Assembly: GCA_035542975.1 (NCBI GenBank)
Contig: DATKKK010000081.1
Location: 1-10,649, forward strand
Direction of reading: 5' to 3'
DNA: 10,649 bases
Source: DATKKK01 sp035542975
GTDB lineage: Archaea; Thermoproteota; Bathyarchaeia; Bathyarchaeales; Bathycorpusculaceae
This document shows positions 7,016 to 10,649 of the stretch, one piece after another. Positions within the stretch are counted from its first letter, which is position 1; every line of letters starts with the position of its first letter. The notes below the pieces were generated by a model, which made no database searches, was not told where the DNA came from, and saw nothing but the letters and a program-made list of their open reading frames with translations. A program made the position numbers and the translations under genes.

Positions 7016-7035
7016 TCGATATGCACTTAAAAACA
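7016..7035 (-). promoter_or_regulatory. Conserved promoter, copy 2 (for the gene at 6227-6970)
   Basis: Minus-strand TGTTTTTAAGTGCATATCGA, one base different from copies 1 and 3. The identity with copy 3 extends upstream through CGAAA (to 7040). It ends 45 nt before ATG 6970, which supports that start. Confidence 0.8.
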
Positions 7036-7055
7036 TTTCGAACCTGTTTAGAAGC

Positions 7056-7070
7056 AAAACAAAGAAAAAA
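7056..7070 (-). terminator. T-rich terminator after the gene at 7089-8204
   Basis: Minus-strand TTTTTTCTTTGTTTT begins about 18 nt after the TAG stop at 7091-7089, preceded by CCC. Archaeal RNA polymerase stops on such T-runs. Its place before promoter copy 2 supports separate transcription units. Confidence 0.55.
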
Positions 7071-7088
7071 GGGAATAGGGCTGCTTCA

Positions 7089-8204
7089 CTATGGGGTTCT
7101 TTCTCCATAATGACTTGTACATGTTACCAGATCAAGTATTGAGATTACTCCGTCGCCATTTAAGTCGCTGTTCGCATTGAACAGTGAAACGCCAAGTTTA
7201 GAACCGTAGATTCCTGCTATCGCGGTCAAGTCAAGCACATCAACTTTGAAGTCTCCATTAACGTCGCCTGGAATAGTCACGGTTACAGTGCCGCCTGCGC
7301 CTACGTTATTAGCAGTGTTTGTTTCATATTTCACCGTGGATGCCTTTGCAGTGATCAAGTAGTGAGCGTAAGCAAAGCCAGTTGTGTTCCAAACGAAAGA
7401 GATGATTTGCGAAGCTCCGCTGGACAGAGCCACACCTATCATTGAGCCAATTATTGTTGTGTTAGCATAGAGGGTGACGTTGAAAGTTTCGGAAGCCGCC
7501 CCTAGATTTTCGACAGTTACGTTAATGTTGCACGTTTTACTTTGGTTAACTGCAGTTTTTTCCAAAGCAACACCAGACACTGCTACATCATTCCAGCGTA
7601 CCTCAAGCTTCACAACGTTCTTAGACCAGTAACTGCTGCTGGTGATCAAGCCTTCAGGTCCAACGATAGCTATTCGTAATGGTCCGTCACTGGAAGAAAC
7701 GTTGACATCGTTCTTGAAGTAGGCGAGAATTGGAACTATTGACTGGTTGTGGGTTACAGGGTTACCTGTTGTATGGTCATAGGTTACAAAGTCGCCGTTC
7801 ACTTGTGCGTAGGTGAAGGTTGTTGTGTAGCCGTCTTTTGCTGTTACTATGAGGAGACCATTCGGTTGTATGCCGCCCATTAGACCACATAGTGTTGTTA
7901 GTGGCACGCCAGTATAGTTGTCTGGACCAGTTATCGTGCCGAGCTTGTTCTTGTAGCCTCCTTTAGCCCTGTATGAAGTAATGTTGCCGATGTTACCTTC
8001 ATGGATTGTTTTTTGTGTCCCATTTGGCGCGACGAGAGTCAAATTCATCGGAGGAAGATTGATAGACGAGGAAGCTGAAACTATCTCAACTGTCTTGTAT
8101 GACTGGCAGAGAAGCATTGAAACCACTGAAAGAGAGATTATGGTGATGACTAGCAACGAACGCTTGCCATTGAAACACTTAATTTTGCCAATGTTCAAGT
8201 TCAT
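7089..8204 (-). CDS. Exported sulfite-oxidase-fold protein with CARDB-like and dockerin domains (second copy)
   Basis: A 371-residue secreted protein with the same layout as the one at 5012-6109. Signal peptide about 1-45. Molybdopterin-binding-like domain 52-202 (NYTGVPLTTLCGLMGG at 96-111, KDGYT at 123-127, DGPLRIAIVGPEG at 173-185). CARDB-like domain about 204-310 (VTVENLGAASETFNVTLYANTT). Type I dockerin about 312-368, with loops DVNGDFKVDVLD (314-325) and DLNGDGVISILD (347-358). The domain lacks a cysteine at the molybdenum-ligand position but keeps the family TTLC cysteine (C106). The frame is open to a TTG at 8243, but ATG 8204 is chosen: GGGAGAAAGGA is just upstream and the promoter-to-start gap is 44 nt, like the sister genes. 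It is the most divergent of the three exported paralogues at DNA level. Function unknown. Confidence 0.88.
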   Translation of the reverse strand: MNLNIGKIKCFNGKRSLLVITIISLSVVSMLLCQSYKTVEIVSASSSINLPPMNLTLVAPNGTQKTIHEGNIGNITSYRAKGGYKNKLGTITGPDNYTGVPLTTLCGLMGGIQPNGLLIVTAKDGYTTTFTYAQVNGDFVTYDHTTGNPVTHNQSIVPILAYFKNDVNVSSSDGPLRIAIVGPEGLITSSSYWSKNVVKLEVRWNDVAVSGVALEKTAVNQSKTCNINVTVENLGAASETFNVTLYANTTIIGSMIGVALSSGASQIISFVWNTTGFAYAHYLITAKASTVKYETNTANNVGAGGTVTVTIPGDVNGDFKVDVLDLTAIAGIYGSKLGVSLFNANSDLNGDGVISILDLVTCTSHYGERTP

Positions 8205-8239
8205 TTTAATCCTTTCTCCCTTCTTTATTGAAGCTGTGT

Positions 8240-8650
8240 TCAAGCTAGTCGATATGCATTTAAAAACATTTCGGGCGAAGCAAACAACAACCCTAATTCA
8301 CTAAAATTCACACTCTTTAAACAAACTTGAGTTATGCCAAAAATAGAACAGAAGGGTAAGAGACTCGCGCCCCAAGTTTTACTTACTATTCTGTCGAACC
8401 AGCGTGCAGTTCTGCGTAAGCAGTTTTCTCTCGAACTTAATCTGTAGACACCGCCGAAGACGAGCAATACACCGAAGGCTACAAAGGCAAAAGGCCACGT
8501 GCTTACGCCCTTATCTATTATTCCGATTTCTCTCAGTGCCAGCAAGCTGCCCCACAGAATGATGATGACTCCGATGGCTAGCCTGTTGATAGCTTTTAGC
8601 GTGTATGATTTATCCTCTGATAGCTTGTGTTGGTAGTTTTCTTCTTTCAT
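8240..8650 (-). CDS. Small two-helix membrane protein, LiaI/DUF5668-like
   Basis: A 136-residue open frame from ATG 8650. Residues about 20-42 (NRLAIGVIIILWGSLLALRE) and 51-70 (TWPFAFVAFGVLLVFGGVYRL) are two membrane helices with the glycine/tryptophan pattern of LiaI/LiaF-type N-terminal domains (DUF5668-like), small proteins of unknown role found widely in bacteria and archaea. The part after about residue 75 is less protein-like, and its last residues are encoded by promoter copy 3 of the next gene, so the natural C-terminus may have been lost or replaced when the surface-protein cassette arose. The ribosome site is weak (GAAGTGGA). It lies 60 nt after the CMD-like gene with no clear TATA box between, so the two are probably cotranscribed. 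Confidence 0.6.
   Translation of the reverse strand: MKEENYQHKLSEDKSYTLKAINRLAIGVIIILWGSLLALREIGIIDKGVSTWPFAFVAFGVLLVFGGVYRLSSRENCLRRTARWFDRIVSKTWGASLLPFCSIFGITQVCLKSVNFSELGLLFASPEMFLNAYRLA
8249..8268 (-). promoter_or_regulatory. Conserved promoter, copy 3 (for the gene at 7089-8204)
   Basis: Minus-strand TGTTTTTAAATGCATATCGA, identical to copy 1 over 20 bases and sharing CGAAA upstream (to 8273) with copy 2. It ends 44 nt before ATG 8204. It overlaps the 3' end of the small open frame at 8240-8650. Confidence 0.8.
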
Positions 8651-8710
8651 GCTTCCACTTCTTTTTTCATCAAATCCTAGAGCACGATTTCATCGAGCAA
8701 TGGTGCTTCA

Positions 8711-9010
8711 TTAACTGCAGCCGCATTGGTCGTCCTCTTTTACCCATTCTTTGACTTCTTCTTCTGTCGAGCCGAACGGGCATTCATCTGAGCTGTTCAC
8801 GATGTCTTTTCCAGTTAAGGTTGAAGCTAGTTTGTCCATCTTGCCTATTGCGCCTTTCCTGACGACTCTCCCTATTGCAATTGCTTCGAAGATTTCTTTC
8901 TTTTCTACTCCCATTTTCTGTGCTTCGGACACGGCGGTTTTTAAGCAGGGTTGGCAATTTGCTGTGACTGCAGCTCCGACGGCTACGAGCAACTTGATCT
9001 TGTTGTCCAT
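8711..9010 (-). CDS. Small AhpD/carboxymuconolactone-decarboxylase-like protein with cysteine-rich tail
   Basis: A 99-residue cytoplasmic protein. Residues about 5-65 match the CMD/AhpD fold, with the redox pair NCQPC (C19 and C22) on the helix typical of AhpD-type proteins, then EIFEAIAIGRVVRKGAIGKMDK (39-60). In AhpD this pair takes part in peroxide reduction or disulfide exchange. The extra tail has C77 (DECPFG) and a terminal CGC (C96, C98), suggesting metal binding or disulfide relay. ATG 9010 is chosen over the open frame to 9082 because GGGAGG lies about 6 nt upstream and the promoter lies inside the longer frame. It is divergent from a TrmB-type regulator with a shared promoter region, so it is probably that regulator's target. 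Substrate unknown. Confidence 0.85.
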   Translation of the reverse strand: MDNKIKLLVAVGAAVTANCQPCLKTAVSEAQKMGVEKKEIFEAIAIGRVVRKGAIGKMDKLASTLTGKDIVNSSDECPFGSTEEEVKEWVKEDDQCGCS

Positions 9011-9030
9011 GATTAACCTCCCTCTTTTTT

Positions 9031-9060
9031 GTTTTCTACTACTATGGATTAGTAGAAAAC
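9031..9060. promoter_or_regulatory. Perfect inverted repeat, probable operator for the CMD-like gene and the TrmB regulator
   Basis: GTTTTCTACTA (9031-9041) and TAGTAGAAAAC (9050-9060) form perfect 11-bp arms around 8 nt. The repeat directly follows the minus-strand TATA box and covers the expected transcription start of the CMD-like gene, the usual place for an archaeal repressor. The divergent TrmB-family gene is the natural candidate binder. Confidence 0.7.
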
Positions 9061-9068
9061 TATTTAAG
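9061..9068. promoter_or_regulatory. TATA-like element, possibly used in both directions
   Basis: Plus strand TATTTAAG; minus strand reads CTTAAATA. For the minus strand it predicts a start near 9037, 27 nt before ATG 9010. For the plus strand it predicts a start near 9090, before GGAGG at 9098-9102. One element may therefore serve both divergent genes; the minus-strand assignment is the firmer one. Confidence 0.55.
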
Positions 9069-9110
9069 GCTTCTCTGACCACTACTTACTAGAAGAAGGA
9101 GGAAACAACC

Positions 9111-9893
9111 ACGAACACCAAAGAAACAGTCGCCCAAGACCGAATAGTCTCGCGACTTAAAGAACTAGAATTGCCAACTCACGAAGCATTAATTTACGTG
9201 ACGCTCTTGATGCATCCAAACATAACTGCAGGCACGCTGTGTAAGGAAACTGGTATCCCCGATTCAAAAATCTATTACGCTCTGGACGGACTTTCTAAGA
9301 AAGGCATGCTCATAGTTCAGAGGGGCAATCCGAACATTTACCTGCCCATACCGCCAAAAGAAGCCATAACAAATCTAAAACAACGACTGACCGAAAGTCT
9401 TAACGAGAAAATCAAGGAAGCAAACACTCTGGTGGATATGCTAATGCCGCTGTACGAGAGTGCCGAAAGATTAGGGGAACTAGAAGTAGCCTACATAATC
9501 AGGGGGCAGAAGAACATCATCAACAGAATGAAAGCCCTAATAGAAACGGCAAGAAAGGAAATAACGATTTTCATCGCATACCCAGAAGTTCTCAAGGCAC
9601 TCAAAGAATCGTTGATAGAGGCGAAGGAAAGACGAAGAGTCAAACTGAACATCGCCATAACCAAAGAAGCCTTCGGAAAAGAGAACTGCTCTAACCTTGG
9701 AGAGGTACGCTTGTTGTCTTGTTCGATCGACTCCTCGATCAGTTCTCTTGGAATGATCATCTCCGACATGAAAACGCTCCTGACAGTGTCAGATTGGGGT
9801 GAGGAAACTGCGATGTTGACACAAGACCAAAACTTGATCAGAATCGCTAGGGACTATTATGACAGCCCGACATGCTGCACAAAAGCAAGCTAA
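9111..9893 (+). CDS. TrmB-family transcriptional regulator with apparent ACG start
   Basis: About 260 residues. The N-terminal winged helix domain begins QDRIVSRLKELELPTHEALIYVTLL and continues GTLCKETGIPDSKIYYALDGLSKKGML, the TrmB DNA-binding pattern. A linking helix follows (LKQRLTESLNEKIKEANTL), then the C-terminal half (ARKEITIFIAYPEVLKALKE and onward), the sensor domain of TrmB-like proteins. The first usual start codon in frame is TTG 9171, but that would cut away the first conserved helix. No ATG, GTG or TTG lies between it and the in-frame stop at 9090. GGAGG (9098-9102) sits exactly 8 nt before ACG 9111, giving (M)NTKETVAQDRIVSRLKELE. The likely explanation is ACG initiation, a mutated ATG or a base error. 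The C-terminal CC pair (PTCCTKAS) may be redox-sensitive. Its target is probably the divergent CMD-like gene and itself. Confidence 0.85.
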   Translation, partial: TNTKETVAQDRIVSRLKELELPTHEALIYVTLLMHPNITAGTLCKETGIPDSKIYYALDGLSKKGMLIVQRGNPNIYLPIPPKEAITNLKQRLTESLNEKIKEANTLVDMLMPLYESAERLGELEVAYIIRGQKNIINRMKALIETARKEITIFIAYPEVLKALKESLIEAKERRRVKLNIAITKEAFGKENCSNLGEVRLLSCSIDSSISSLGMIISDMKTLLTVSDWGEETAMLTQDQNLIRIARDYYDSPTCCTKAS

Positions 9894-9910
9894 ATTATAG
9901 AAAAATGTAG

Positions 9911-9922
9911 TTTTCTTTCTTT
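9911..9922 (+). terminator. T-rich terminator after the TrmB gene
   Basis: TTTTCTTTCTTT lies 18 nt after the plus-strand stop, in the 33-nt gap between the convergent TrmB and glycosyltransferase genes. On the other strand TTTTT (9905-9901) may end the glycosyltransferase message. Confidence 0.5.
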
Positions 9923-9926
9923 GCTA

Positions 9927-10649
9927 CTAGATTTGTATGCTCCGCCAGAGTTTTAACAAAGCGAGACCCATTTGTTTGCTTGCATGAAGAATGTTTATCT
10001 TGTATTCTCCCTTATTTCTTGTTTCCATATAGGTAAGAGGCATTTCAATTATTGGATAACCAGCTTTCTTTGCGCGAACGATTAGTTCAGTGTCAAAAAA
10101 CCAACTGTTGTCATCAACTTTGTCTATTATGTCGACTAACATGGTCTTACTAAAGGCTTTATAACCGCACTGGTGGTCATAAACGCCGTCCTGAAACAGA
10201 GCACGCACGAAGAGATTGTAGAACTTGCTAAGGACGCTTCGCATTATAGGACGCTTGGTGACAGCTCCTTGTATTGCCCTTGAGCCAATCGTCATTCCTT
10301 GGCTTTTCTTGGTGAGTTTCAGTAAAACTGGAAGAGTATCGAGGCTTATAGGGAGATCAGCATCTACAAAAACGATAACTTCTCCCGAAGCATGGTGAAT
10401 CGCGCGCTTCAACGCTGCTCCTTTTCCTATTCGCTGGTCAGAATGCAGATGGATAACCCTTTTATCTTCAACTGCTAACCTAGCAGCGATTTCTTCAGTT
10501 CCATCAGTACTTCCATCCTCAGCTATTGTTATTTCATAGGAATGCGCGAAACGATCTAAGGCAGCTTTTACCTCACGAACACAATGTTCGATTCGGTCTG
10601 CTTCATTGTACATGGGCAAAATTATGGTTACTTCACAGGAAGAAATCAC
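9927..10649 (-). CDS. Family 2 glycosyltransferase, dolichyl-phosphate beta-glucosyltransferase (ALG5)-like
   Basis: A 240-residue GT-A fold enzyme. It shows the nucleotide-sugar motif AEDGSTDGTEE (43-53), the metal-binding VDADLP (95-100), GSRA (122-125), DHQCGYKAFSK (158-168) and WFFDTELIVRAKKAGY (183-198). This set is typical of ALG5/DPM1-like enzymes that move a sugar from a nucleotide donor to a polyprenyl phosphate on the cytoplasmic face of the membrane, feeding protein N-glycosylation or glycolipid synthesis. No C-terminal membrane helix is seen. The frame begins with a GTG on the last three bases of the window, so the true start may lie outside; the start of the fold (VTIILPMYNEADRI) is complete. 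The sugar (glucose or mannose) cannot be told. The many sequons in the nearby exported proteins fit a glycosylating host but do not prove a functional link. Confidence 0.88.
   Translation of the reverse strand: MISSCEVTIILPMYNEADRIEHCVREVKAALDRFAHSYEITIAEDGSTDGTEEIAARLAVEDKRVIHLHSDQRIGKGAALKRAIHHASGEVIVFVDADLPISLDTLPVLLKLTKKSQGMTIGSRAIQGAVTKRPIMRSVLSKFYNLFVRALFQDGVYDHQCGYKAFSKTMLVDIIDKVDDNSWFFDTELIVRAKKAGYPIIEMPLTYMETRNKGEYKINILHASKQMGLALLKLWRSIQI

Noticed and set aside
6971..7108. Longer N-terminus for the gene at 6227-6970
   Set aside because: It would overlap the upstream gene's end and translate the terminator and promoter copy 2; the GGGAG site and promoter spacing support 6970.
5012..8204. 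Cellulosome or plant-fibre-degrading locus suggested by dockerins
   Set aside because: No glycoside hydrolase, carbohydrate-binding module or cohesin is seen; archaeal dockerins occur in many other surface proteins.
8205..8243. TTG start giving a longer N-terminus for the gene at 7089-8204
   Set aside because: It would begin at or upstream of the expected transcript start; ATG 8204 has a ribosome site and the same promoter distance as its sister genes.
9011..9082. Longer N-terminus for the CMD-like protein
   Set aside because: The extension spans the TATA box and the inverted repeat; GGGAGG before ATG 9010 fixes the start.

Overview
The window looks archaeal, probably from an uncultured thermoproteotal lineage such as Bathyarchaeia; the lineage is a guess from gene content. 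The signs are TATA-type promoters without bacterial -35/-10 boxes, T-rich terminators, a WtpA-type tungstate/molybdate binding protein, a TrmB-family regulator, a dolichyl-phosphate-type glycosyltransferase, many N-glycosylation sequons in the exported proteins and a PEF-type C-terminal sorting signal. All genes are on the minus strand except the TrmB regulator.

Left edge (1-235): on the minus strand lies a clear TPP riboswitch (about 91-180). Its 3' GGAGG doubles as the ribosome binding site of a gene cut off by the window edge. The 28 visible residues resemble the start of the thiamine transporter subunit ThiT.

Metal-oxyanion region (236-4963): in minus-strand transcription order this holds a membrane-anchored protein with two sulfite-oxidase-fold (molybdopterin-binding-like) domains, then wtpA, wtpB and wtpC (a tungstate/molybdate ABC importer), then a ModE-type regulator with one Mop domain behind its own TATA box. 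The first gene is 1 nt from wtpA, so the unusual surface protein appears to be part of the transport operon.

Surface-protein region (5012-8204): three more exported paralogues of the same domain follow. Two carry a CARDB-like domain and a C-terminal dockerin; one carries a PEF-type membrane anchor. All three have an almost identical promoter 44-45 nt before the start codon, so they are probably expressed together. An 86-bp block that is 85/86 identical between two of them suggests recent gene conversion.

Right part (8240-10649): a small two-helix membrane protein and a small AhpD/CMD-like protein with CxxC and a cysteine-rich tail lie on the minus strand. Divergent from the latter is a TrmB-family regulator that seems to start at ACG. 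The shared promoter region has a perfect 11-bp inverted repeat. A family 2 glycosyltransferase of the dolichyl-phosphate glucosyltransferase type reaches the right edge.

Overall reading (inference): a tungsten/molybdenum acquisition locus with an expanded family of extracellular molybdopterin-fold proteins of unknown function, attached to the cell surface in three different ways. No RNA genes, insertion sequences or CRISPR arrays were seen.
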